From assembly GCA_964468725.1 (NCBI GenBank), contig CAYXVU010000206.1, positions 1 to 10,795 of the forward strand: 10,795 nt of DNA, written 5' to 3'. Below the pieces are notes generated by a model. It did not search any database. It was not told where the DNA came from and saw only the letters and a program-made list of their open reading frames with translations. Below are positions 1-6,773 of this stretch, piece after piece (positions within the stretch are counted from its first letter, which is position 1; each line of letters starts with the position of its first letter). Position numbers and translations under genes: made by a program. The DNA is from CAYXVU01 sp964468725. GTDB lineage: Bacteria; Acidobacteriota; Blastocatellia; UBA7656.

Positions 1-57
1 TACAATGCTCTATGGCAGGCGGGATGGAAGCAGATGAAGAAGCGGGTAGGGTTCTGA
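1..57 (+). CDS. Possible 3' end of a gene entering from the left edge
   Basis: The first plus-strand frame is open for 18 codons from the edge (ending KQMKKRVGF) and stops with TGA at 55-57. The short Trp/Lys-rich peptide is protein-like but too short to recognise. If real, it would be the end of a gene convergent with the row described here. Confidence 0.18.
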   Translation, partial: YNALWQAGWKQMKKRVGF

Positions 58-310
58 GGTGTTCGATTCTGGGAATGGATTTCCCAATTCGGAGCGACCT
101 TTGTCCTGTCAGTACTCTACCCGCTTCCGTTCTATCAATTGGCAGGTACTCGTTTTGCGCTTAACTCGCGGTTGCCGCCTACAGGGTGAGCTGCTTTTTC
201 GGGTTTTCTCATCAAAGCGACCACCGCACAGCGGTTTCCTTGTTCGGTCGCAGGTGCATACCTAGCGGGCTGGCCAGGGCACACGAGACAATCCGCACAA
301 CATCCGGCGA

Positions 311-505
311 TCAGCGACGCGATGGCTTCGCAATCTCTGCACAACTCTCGCGCGGCGCGTACAAAAGCCCTTGCCTTCCCGTTCTGGCGGCGCGCTGTAC
401 GGTCAGTTGGCCAACTCGGTTGGCCAACTGGCGTGTCGCCTCGATGCGAGCTATCAGATTTCCGAGTCTCTCACTCAAAGGTCGAGTTTGAGTAGCCGTT
501 GCCAT
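311..505 (-). CDS. Possible small hypothetical protein, perhaps frameshifted
   Basis: A 64-residue open frame begins 25 bases after the gluzincin stop, in the same direction. The N-terminal half looks helical (ERLGNLIARIEATRQLANRVGQL). No ribosome binding site is visible before the ATG. The inverted repeat at 404-430 is inside it. A different minus frame, shifted by -1, is open through 135-447 and encodes a cysteine-rich stretch at 279-341 (CRDC and CCADCLVC). The two might be halves of one broken small gene. The plus strand also has an open frame here, so this may be non-coding. Confidence 0.25.
   Translation of the reverse strand: MATATQTRPLSERLGNLIARIEATRQLANRVGQLTVQRAARTGRQGLLYAPRESCAEIAKPSRR
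404..430. repeat. Perfect 12-base inverted repeat, each arm itself palindromic
   Basis: CAGTTGGCCAAC, a 3-base spacer TCG, then GTTGGCCAACTG. Each arm contains the 10-base palindrome GTTGGCCAAC, so the unit is also a pair of side-by-side palindromes 15 bases apart. It lies about 100 bases past the stop of the last gene. No T-run follows on either strand, so a standard terminator is not supported. A protein-binding site or mRNA-end hairpin is possible. Confidence 0.6.
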
Positions 506-530
506 TCATTCAGTCTGTGCAACCGCATCA

Positions 531-2399
531 TCACTCTTTGAGATCATCGGCTGTGAGAATCTGCACGCCATTTTGCTGCAAGCCGCTGACCTTGCGCGGC
601 AATGTCGGTATGATGACCTCGCGGCGTTCGCCCTCCGGGTGTTCCAGAGTGAACGCCTCGACCCAACAATAATGCCCTTTGCTCCTTATCACTTTTGCTT
701 CTATCGTCATTCGCCCATCAGACCTCCGCACAATCGAGAGCTTCCCGCCTTGCGCATCTATGCCTGCTTGATGGGCTTCTGCCATCAACCCTCGCACCTT
801 GCTCTGAATCTGCAATTGCATCGGCAAACCGTTGCCTTCGGGCAGAGGAGAATAGTAGTCAGCCAGTGTGCCGTCCGCGCGGAAGGTGAGGATGCCGTGA
901 TTGTCAAATAGAGGAGACTGGCTGCCCCGCCCATCGGTCAGTTGCACCCGGACGATGGTCTGATGTAAGCGAGAGTCACGTATGACCTCTTGCAACTTGA
1001 GTCCGAAGTCAAGCCCCAGACCAAGCTGGTCGAGGTTCGCCTGCACAAGTTGATCTATTTCATGGTCAGATGAGTGAGGCTCAAGCCTGATGTCCGGAAT
1101 GTTCGCTTCGTGAGCCATCCACTCGTTTAGCGAGTTGGCGTCGAAGAGTTCACGTCCGATGAATTCGTTGACGAGGGAGCCATGATAACGGCTATCGAAG
1201 AATTCCTTGTCGATTTTGAGATAAGCTTTGGCGACATCTTCGAGAGTAAGAGTGTTCTCAGGCGTAAAATCAGCAGATCGAGCAAGGAAGGTGCCCATGA
1301 TGTCGCCCGCCGTTGTCAGCGCCTTCATCTCACTGATCCCCTGTTCGTTCTTGAGCCTGTTATAAACGATTAAGAAAAGATTGTAGGCTGCGCCGGTGAG
1401 CACCTCCGAGCGGTCGTGTACTTCGTCAGAGGTATCCGACACCTTCTTGTTGTGGAAGGCGTCGCGCAGGGCTGTGCCCTCGCCCACTATCGCAGCAAAC
1501 GCTTCGCCAACGCGGGTCAAAGAATTAGACTGAGAAAAGTTGCCTTCGACTTCCACCAGCAGATCGCGGGTGCGGGTGCGGTCGCGCAGCGAGACCCACA
1601 TCGCCATCTGATCCGCTAAAGATTCGCTCCAGGTACGGAAGCCCGGATCGCTCCCGTCAATGTTCGGCTTCAACGCGTAGTGCAGAGCGTGGCCGCATTC
1701 GTGCGCGACTAAGTCCCACGAACTGGCGGTCTCAAACATCTTGGCCGCCGTTTCGCCGGGAAGCCGGTACGGCACGACACCGAGGAACACTTGTCTCGCT
1801 ATGGGGGCATAGAATCCGTTGAAATCAATGAAGGAATGGCTGTTGATAAAGAGCACATGATTTCCGTTGAAGACATTGCCCCAGTTGAGGGCGCGGCCTG
1901 ACCAAACCTCAGCGGCGTCTTTGTCATCGTTGGCCGCTTTGAAACTTGTAGTCCATCCGAGGTTAAGGTCGAGAGGTTTCCATAACTGCAATCCATCAAC
2001 GAGAATGGGTTTGCCGTTCTCATCGCGTTCGATCAAGAAAAGCGGAAACCGCGCTTCATCTTGGAACTTGAAATTCCCCTTCTTGTTCGAGGCAGGCAAC
2101 GGCCACGGGTTCCACGCAAACGGATTGAACTCATGCGTTACCGCGTCCTCTCGGTAAATTACCGATTCGTCCTCCACCAACACCCGGTCGTTGGATAAGA
2201 GAGGGCGATGGGTTTCATCCCTGTCGAATCTCGCAGCCTCCATGCGACCGAGGCTCGCAGCTTTCACGAATGGGTCGTCTTGATATGAGGAAATCTTTAT
2301 GGAAGAACTCTGAGTATCTATCTGGGCATTTGAAACAGTTAGTCCCATCAACCCCAGTACAAGGATCATCAATCTGGAAACCATTAACCGCTTTGACAT
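531..2399 (-). CDS. Secreted gluzincin-type zinc metallopeptidase
   Basis: Predicted secreted zinc peptidase, 622 residues, not assigned to a named family. A signal peptide (LMILVLGLMGLTVSNA, likely cut before Gln) is followed by a long N-terminal region. The active-site helix HECGHALHYAL has zinc ligands His233 and His237 and catalytic Glu234. After 22 residues comes SESLADQ, with Glu259 as the probable third ligand and Asp263. This HExxH...ExxxD spacing is that of gluzincins such as the thermolysin (M4) and fungalysin (M36) groups. A following SEVLTGAAYNLFL helix also fits those folds. The C-terminal 200 or so residues form no domain I can name. The ATG at 2399 is preferred to the GTG at 2447 because AGGAG lies 7 bases upstream and it begins the signal peptide. 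It is the last gene of the row. Confidence 0.82.
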   Translation of the reverse strand: MSKRLMVSRLMILVLGLMGLTVSNAQIDTQSSSIKISSYQDDPFVKAASLGRMEAARFDRDETHRPLLSNDRVLVEDESVIYREDAVTHEFNPFAWNPWPLPASNKKGNFKFQDEARFPLFLIERDENGKPILVDGLQLWKPLDLNLGWTTSFKAANDDKDAAEVWSGRALNWGNVFNGNHVLFINSHSFIDFNGFYAPIARQVFLGVVPYRLPGETAAKMFETASSWDLVAHECGHALHYALKPNIDGSDPGFRTWSESLADQMAMWVSLRDRTRTRDLLVEVEGNFSQSNSLTRVGEAFAAIVGEGTALRDAFHNKKVSDTSDEVHDRSEVLTGAAYNLFLIVYNRLKNEQGISEMKALTTAGDIMGTFLARSADFTPENTLTLEDVAKAYLKIDKEFFDSRYHGSLVNEFIGRELFDANSLNEWMAHEANIPDIRLEPHSSDHEIDQLVQANLDQLGLGLDFGLKLQEVIRDSRLHQTIVRVQLTDGRGSQSPLFDNHGILTFRADGTLADYYSPLPEGNGLPMQLQIQSKVRGLMAEAHQAGIDAQGGKLSIVRRSDGRMTIEAKVIRSKGHYCWVEAFTLEHPEGERREVIIPTLPRKVSGLQQNGVQILTADDLKE

Positions 2400-2406
2400 A
2401 TCGTAT

Positions 2407-2411
2407 CTCCT
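2407..2411 (-). promoter_or_regulatory. Ribosome binding site of the gluzincin gene
   Basis: AGGAG lies 7 bases upstream of the ATG at 2399 and decides that start over the in-frame GTG at 2447. Confidence 0.75.
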
Positions 2412-2466
2412 GTATATTTCTCGTTTTGTAACAGGCCGGACAGTCACTCATCCAATAACCATCCGG

Positions 2467-2489
2467 CGTTTCTCGCAGAACGAGAAGCG
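2467..2489 (-). other. Small inverted repeat in the protease-protease gap
   Basis: TTCTCG and CGAGAA flank a 5-base loop (2470-2486), and the stem can extend to 2467-2489 with one mismatch. It lies between the two protease genes, 68 to 90 bases before the gluzincin start. No T-run follows it in the direction of transcription, so it does not look like an intrinsic terminator. It may be an operator or an mRNA hairpin. Confidence 0.3.
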
Positions 2490-2520
2490 ACTTTCGATTC
2501 TCATTCCGCTTTCATCCACT

Positions 2521-2548
2521 AGTGGCGAAGAATCAGAAAACGTCACAC
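2521..2548 (-). repeat. 28-base upstream element, copy 2
   Basis: Lies 122 bases upstream of the gluzincin ATG, just after the stop of the matrixin-like gene. On the minus strand it reads GTGTGACGTTTTCTGATT, four variable bases, GCCACT. It runs directly into a perfect 10-base palindrome, CCACTAGTGG (2516-2525). Same orientation as copy 1 relative to the following gene. Confidence 0.45.
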
Positions 2549-2559
2549 GGCGATGCGAT

Positions 2560-4326
2560 TCAGAAATTCAGCACCAAAAGGTTAGACCGCAGGAACCCGT
2601 TACTGACTTGCAGACGATTGGGGCCGGGGCGAAGGTGCAACCGGGTCATATCGCCTTTGACCTTCACCTTCTTGCTGCTTGTGCTTGGCACAATCCCGAC
2701 GACCTGTCCGTTTATCTCAACCGACACTTGGTTGCTAAAACCCGCTCCCTTGATGACCAGTCTGGTTCCGTCATAAGAGGCGTTTTTCAAGTTTGGGCCG
2801 CCGGGATCGGCTTGGCTGAAATCGGCGGTCAGCGAGTTGCTGTGATTGCCTTGGCTATCGAAAAAGCTGAGCGAGGCCTGCATGGCTGCGGGTATCGCGT
2901 TGAGGTTAGTTATCTTCAAAGTGAAGCTGACCGTTGAGAGGCCGCCGAAGTTTACGGCAAACGGAGGCGTTTGGCCGACCTTCTTCCCGTCGCTATCGAA
3001 CAACTCCGATTGAGCTTGCGCAATGTCGCCCTCCGAGTCGGCAGCCGTCCCGGTTAATGTTAATTCATCACCGCTCAATTCGGCTTCGAGGCTGATGATC
3101 TTCGGTGAATGATCGCCGCCTGTATTTCGAATCCGATAGCCAAACAAATCGAAAGCCAACAGATCATTATTGGTGATGGTGAATCGCAGGCCTCTGGGAA
3201 TCACCGGGTCCATGATACCGAGGTATTGCCCGGTCAATGCGTCGTCCTTCCAATGGCTGGCCTGCCGACCGTCGCCGCCCGTAGCGTCAGGCCGCCCCGT
3301 TGACAGTTCCAACTCGAATGTCCCTGCGAAGAGAGCCTGTGCGCCTCCCGAAGACTGTATTCGCAGGGCTGTGGGAAAAGTTGCAAAGCTTGCGCCCGGA
3401 CGCACTCTGAACAGATCAACTATCCCCAACTGAAGAGGTACGCCGGGGTTCAGTTCCAGATTGCCGACGTTTGAACTGAAGCCTAGAGCATGGCCCAGTT
3501 CATGAACCGCGACCGCATCGAAATCCACTTTGCTGGTCTCAATGCCATCGTCGGGATTGAAGTCGAAGGGAAAAGCCGAGTTGAATCCGATTGAAGGAGG
3601 AGGCCCTAGAGTGGCCGTCTCCGTGGCTGGATCGGCCACTGAACCGATAATGCCGAGCGCCCGAAACAGAGCCGACGGCGCAAGAATGCCTCTTGTGTTT
3701 CCAATATCGGTGGGAATGATCGCGTCAGGCAGCGCATTGTCGATTGCAGACTCCTGCTGGCTCGATGCCTGTGCAATCAGGCGGTCGCGCACCTGAGAGT
3801 AGATCGCTAAGGCCCCGATCCTCTGTGGAGAGGTCGAGCCCAATATATTTGGGGCGGGGTAGGGCTGACCGAACCGCGTGGGGCCGAAGTCCACATCAAC
3901 GATCAGGGTTATCGGCGTTTGAATCAAGCTCTCCCAGGTTTCAGCCGCTCTCAGGAATGCATTCTTTGCCTGCGGAAAACTCTCCAGTTGTGGCGTCCCT
4001 CGCAGGATGATTTGCAATCCGGCTGCCTGTGGGCTAAGTTCGCTTGCACGAAGCGGCGAGATTACGTGTAGCGGTATTTCGTCGCGCGCGTTGAAGGCGT
4101 CGGATTCTTCTGATGTGGCATCGCGGCACAGAACGTTTCCATCAACTTCCTGCAACACGAAATCGCTACCCAAGGGTTCGGCAAACAATTCTTCTCTGAA
4201 CTCAATAATCGGTATATAACTTGGCTCCGAGCGCGTCGCGTCATGACTTGCCCCAACCGGGGCGAGCGATAAACGGAGAAGCATCATCACGGCAAAACAG
4301 ATCGTCGCTAGATTTCTTTTGAACAT
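2560..4326 (-). CDS. Secreted zinc metalloprotease (matrixin/NF038122-like) with C-terminal IPT/TIG-like domain
   Basis: Predicted secreted zinc endopeptidase, 588 residues. A signal peptide (MFKRN, then a hydrophobic stretch ending near APVGASHD) comes first. The catalytic part runs to about residue 400. It contains HELGHALGF (His275, Glu276, His279), a later SHWKDD, the likely Met-turn GIMDP (Met372) and the closing DLLAFDLFGY. This order resembles the NF038122 metalloprotease group. The classic metzincin third ligand is absent, since the expected position is Ser, so His358 of SHW is only a candidate. About 405-505 looks Ig-like, and about 510-588 looks like an IPT/TIG fold (NASYDGTRLVIKGAGFS). 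The ATG at 4326 is chosen because AGGAGG lies 7 bases upstream and it starts the signal peptide. Frame-wise starts at 4383 and 4380 would add 19 unlikely residues. It follows the 201-residue protein gene after 147 bases. Confidence 0.85.
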   Translation of the reverse strand: MFKRNLATICFAVMMLLRLSLAPVGASHDATRSEPSYIPIIEFREELFAEPLGSDFVLQEVDGNVLCRDATSEESDAFNARDEIPLHVISPLRASELSPQAAGLQIILRGTPQLESFPQAKNAFLRAAETWESLIQTPITLIVDVDFGPTRFGQPYPAPNILGSTSPQRIGALAIYSQVRDRLIAQASSQQESAIDNALPDAIIPTDIGNTRGILAPSALFRALGIIGSVADPATETATLGPPPSIGFNSAFPFDFNPDDGIETSKVDFDAVAVHELGHALGFSSNVGNLELNPGVPLQLGIVDLFRVRPGASFATFPTALRIQSSGGAQALFAGTFELELSTGRPDATGGDGRQASHWKDDALTGQYLGIMDPVIPRGLRFTITNNDLLAFDLFGYRIRNTGGDHSPKIISLEAELSGDELTLTGTAADSEGDIAQAQSELFDSDGKKVGQTPPFAVNFGGLSTVSFTLKITNLNAIPAAMQASLSFFDSQGNHSNSLTADFSQADPGGPNLKNASYDGTRLVIKGAGFSNQVSVEINGQVVGIVPSTSSKKVKVKGDMTRLHLRPGPNRLQVSNGFLRSNLLVLNF

Positions 4327-4333
4327 CCCTCTC

Positions 4334-4339
4334 CCTCCT
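4334..4339 (-). promoter_or_regulatory. Ribosome binding site of the matrixin-like protease gene
   Basis: A perfect AGGAGG lies 7 bases upstream of the ATG at 4326. It fixes this start and makes the longer frame beginning at 4383 unlikely. Confidence 0.8.
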
Positions 4340-4357
4340 GAATACTCTTCACCTCTG

Positions 4358-4385
4358 AGTGGCAGCAAATCAGAAAACATCACAC
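4358..4385 (-). repeat. 28-base upstream element, copy 1
   Basis: Lies 32 bases upstream of the ATG of the matrixin-like protease gene. On the minus strand it contains GTGTGATGTTTTCTGATT, then four variable bases, then GCCACT. It matches the copy at 2521-2548 at 23 of 28 positions, with four of the five differences inside one short block. Both copies sit upstream of secreted protease genes in the same orientation. It could be a promoter or regulator site; no function can be read from the sequence. Confidence 0.45.
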
Positions 4386-4473
4386 ATTGGGGTTGGAGAA
4401 TCGGGGAGAAACTTCGGGGTTGGTGATTGGGCGGCGATAGGCTGCGGGCGGCGAAACGGATGGCCGAGTCTGG

Positions 4474-5079
4474 CTATGCTTTGTCCTTAACCTTCTTCCA
4501 TCTTTGAGCGGGAATCATCTGATCCTCTTTGCGCGGCCAGTCTTTGAGGTCAAGTTCAAACGCGCCCTCCTGAAATGTCAGAGCATCTATGACCGGACGA
4601 CGGTCAGGCTGAGTTCTGGCAATCTCGATATTGAAGGTCAGCCGCATACGCAGGTCGTGATAGATAAGCGTCACTTCCGTAAAGTGCATCGTGCAGGTTT
4701 CATTATTGATGAATTGCAAGGCGGGGATTCGATTGCCTTTCTGCCAATCGGTCGCTTCGGGCCAATAAAAGGTCTCTCCGTCCTCTGCAAACGAAACCTC
4801 ACCTATCGAAACCTGTGCATCGCCGATAGACTTCGGCAGTTGTTCACCTATCGTTCTCAACTCGACCTCTGTCAACCTTCGTCCGCTTTCGTCGCGGACG
4901 AGGTAGCTGATGGCCGCCGGATTGCAAGACTGCCTGCGAGTTAATCCAAGCGGCGCGCCCGTCGTTGAGAGACCCGTTGCGCCGTCAACTGAAAGCAGGG
5001 CGAACACAAAGATTGAAAGAAGAATGCAAGCGAGCGAACGGTTTCCCGACATAGGCCTTAACCTCAAAGAGATAGTCAT
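4474..5079 (-). CDS. Exported protein of unknown function in the sigma operon
   Basis: I do not recognise this 201-residue protein. It has an N-terminal signal peptide with a hydrophobic core at about 15-30 (LACILLSIFVFALLS), likely cut near 33-36. The mature part has two cysteines, Cys52 and Cys129, which could form one disulfide. It also has several alternating strand-like segments (ISYLVRDESGRRLTEVEL, TMHFTEVTLIYHDLRMRLTFNIEI) that suggest a small beta-rich domain, and a basic C-terminus. The ATG at 5079 overlaps the anti-sigma stop codon by 4 bases. A second ATG at 5052 has GAGG about 10 bases upstream and gives a more typical signal peptide. The tight coupling suggests it works with the anti-sigma factor, for example as a periplasmic partner or protease target; that is inference. 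Confidence 0.75.
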   Translation of the reverse strand: MTISLRLRPMSGNRSLACILLSIFVFALLSVDGATGLSTTGAPLGLTRRQSCNPAAISYLVRDESGRRLTEVELRTIGEQLPKSIGDAQVSIGEVSFAEDGETFYWPEATDWQKGNRIPALQFINNETCTMHFTEVTLIYHDLRMRLTFNIEIARTQPDRRPVIDALTFQEGAFELDLKDWPRKEDQMIPAQRWKKVKDKA

Positions 5080-6059
5080 TTCCTGACGACATCGAAATAG
5101 TAGTAACCGACGGTTTCGAGTGCTCCCCCATCGGTTACTCCTTCAAGCGTGAGTTCGTAACGACCCGGACTGAGCAGTTTTGCCGGGAGGCTCAAGACGA
5201 TGGCCTGTCCGCTACGCAAGCTTCGCGTTGTTAGCTTATCCTGACTCCAGACTTGCTGTGCCGCCTGAGTGCGAAGCTCCACGCGAAAGCTCTGATATTC
5301 ATCACCCGGCTCAACTCCAATTTGAAGCCGAATGAGCCGCGCCGATTGCAGAAGATTCAGTTGAGGGCGTTCGGTGCCAGATCGCGCAATGCCGGGCGGC
5401 AGCACCAGTGACAAGAGGGTGGGTTGAAGCGGCTTGCTGGCGGGTTGCTCTCTTTCGCGCTCAAGCTCGCTAATGACTTCCTGACTGCGCTCGCGCTGTT
5501 GCTGTTCGTTTTGAAGACGAGAGGAGAGTTGGTCGCCGCGCTCACGTTCGTCGGCCAACTGGTTTTCCAAAGCTTGTCGCTCAGCTCGAAGCTCAGCGAC
5601 CTGTGCGCGCAGTCTTAACGCCTCTGTCACTACCCACAAGCTACCCATTACGATCAGCACTGCTGCTGTGGCAAACGATAGTCGAGCCGCGGGGCTGAGT
5701 CCGCGAAGAAAGGCCGCAAGCGACCCCCAGGTATCAGACTGGGGGCGAGCAACAACGGGCAGCCGCTCTTTTTTGACCACTGCTGTTTCACCGAAGACGG
5801 TCGTCAGCGACTTTGCAAATTCCACTTTCCTGCGGCGCTCGGCGGAGGCCAGGAAACGGCTTTCAAACAGGCGACGCCTGACATCCGATAGCCCGCCTCG
5901 CACATACTCATCAATTAAGTCGCTTTCGACGGCGAGTATCTCCCGAAGATAGTGAGGGTCGCTAAAGGCGCGGTCTTCTATCTCGGCCAAACTCTCTTCC
6001 GGCAAATCGCCGAGCAGATAGCGGATAATCAAGTCTTCGCTGAAAAGGTCTTCTTTCAT
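5076..6059 (-). CDS. Membrane-bound anti-sigma factor, zinc-less, with coiled coil and beta domain
   Basis: Probable negative regulator of the sigma factor encoded immediately upstream. Residues 1-90 form an acidic/basic helical cytoplasmic part (YLLGDLPEESLAEIED, ESDLIDEYVRGGLS, RRRLFESRFL) of the kind found at the start of anti-sigma factors, but with no Cys or His zinc motif. One membrane span covers about 126-145 (LSFATAAVLIVMGSLWVV). A strong coiled coil with many Arg, Glu and Gln follows at about 147-205. A C-terminal beta-rich domain at about 213-327 ends in LSPGRYELTLEG and YYYFDVVRK. The coiled coil and beta domain should face outside the cytoplasm and could receive a signal or be cut by a protease. 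The ribosome binding site is weak (AAGGGCGG, somewhat far). The stop codon overlaps the next start by 4 bases (ATGA), a sign of coupled translation. The role is inferred from architecture and position. Confidence 0.8.
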   Translation of the reverse strand: MKEDLFSEDLIIRYLLGDLPEESLAEIEDRAFSDPHYLREILAVESDLIDEYVRGGLSDVRRRLFESRFLASAERRRKVEFAKSLTTVFGETAVVKKERLPVVARPQSDTWGSLAAFLRGLSPAARLSFATAAVLIVMGSLWVVTEALRLRAQVAELRAERQALENQLADERERGDQLSSRLQNEQQQRERSQEVISELEREREQPASKPLQPTLLSLVLPPGIARSGTERPQLNLLQSARLIRLQIGVEPGDEYQSFRVELRTQAAQQVWSQDKLTTRSLRSGQAIVLSLPAKLLSPGRYELTLEGVTDGGALETVGYYYFDVVRK

Positions 6060-6122
6060 GTTTGGATTATCCGCCCTTCAACTCTAGGTGGCAGATACGG
6101 CCTATCTATCACACGATTCGTC

Positions 6123-6773
6123 TCATTTTTTCGAGCAATCCTCAACGCAGGACTGCAGCCGCTCTCTGAGGCGAAGCGCGCGCATCCTCAACGTATTGAT
6201 CGGAATTCCGAGCCTCTCAACCAGTCGCTTCCGGTTCTCTATCTTTTCGCCTTTCTCCCCCTGATAGTACTGGATGATGAATTCACGGTTCCTGACAGAG
6301 AGAGTTTCCAGGCACTCTCGCAGACACTCAATCTGCTCTTGTGACTCCTCAGAGTCGGAAGCCTCTGCCTGTAAGACGGCAATCTCTGCCAAAGCCTGCT
6401 GTTGTTTCGCGCGGTCTTTGTTGATTTCGAGCAGAAGCATTCGCGCCACTCCGAGGCAGTAACTCATGGGGTTGAAAATCGCTTCGCCTTCGGCGATTCG
6501 TTTCGCAACGCGATTAAAAGTCTCGTCTGTATGATCTTCAGGAAATGGGCAGCCGCGCCATTGAAAGAAGCGCTCCAGATTGCTGCGAATCTCCAGATAC
6601 GTCTTACCGGCGCGCTCGCGATCCTCACCGAGAGCGGCAAGCAGCTTATCAAAGGCTTCCTGCGTCAGAGTCCATTTGCGACGCGATGCTGAGACCGGCA
6701 AATCGGACGATCTACTCTCAGCATCAGCCTGGCTACGCCCTTGCAATGAGCTACCCTCCGCAATTATCTCCAT
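6123..6773 (-). CDS. Sigma-70 family (ECF-like) RNA polymerase sigma factor
   Basis: A 216-residue protein with the layout of a short alternative sigma factor that directs RNA polymerase to a special promoter set. A region-2-like helical part covers about 36-120 (WTLTQEAFDKLLAAL, then WRGCPFPEDHTDETFNRVAKRI and the YCLGVAR helix). A region-4-like part covers about 147-208 (LRECLETLSVRNREFIIQYY, then a helix-turn-helix around RLVERLGIPINTLRMRALRLRERL). It is longer at the N-terminus than a minimal ECF factor and its region 2 is divergent. The ATG lies inside the end of the CHAT gene, with 10 bases shared, and AGGGTGA just before it as a possible ribosome binding site. Next downstream, after 63 bases, is its likely anti-sigma factor. 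I recognise this type from acidobacterial genomes; its promoter target is unknown. Confidence 0.85.
   Translation of the reverse strand: MEIIAEGSSLQGRSQADAESRSSDLPVSASRRKWTLTQEAFDKLLAALGEDRERAGKTYLEIRSNLERFFQWRGCPFPEDHTDETFNRVAKRIAEGEAIFNPMSYCLGVARMLLLEINKDRAKQQQALAEIAVLQAEASDSEESQEQIECLRECLETLSVRNREFIIQYYQGEKGEKIENRKRLVERLGIPINTLRMRALRLRERLQSCVEDCSKK

Larger units (their letters stand above)
1..530. other. Region downstream of the last gene without a secure gene
   Basis: Holds only overlapping small open frames on both strands, the inverted repeat at 404-430, and a weak hairpin GGGAA-TGGAT-TTCCC at 71-85. No intrinsic terminator with a T-run is evident after the gluzincin stop at 531. Confidence 0.5.

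Noticed and set aside
186..491. Plus-strand 101-residue open frame
   Set aside because: No recognisable domain or ribosome binding site, Arg/Ser-rich text, and it competes with two minus-strand frames.
2467..2489. Intrinsic terminator between the two protease genes
   Set aside because: The hairpin is short and no T-run follows it in the direction of transcription.
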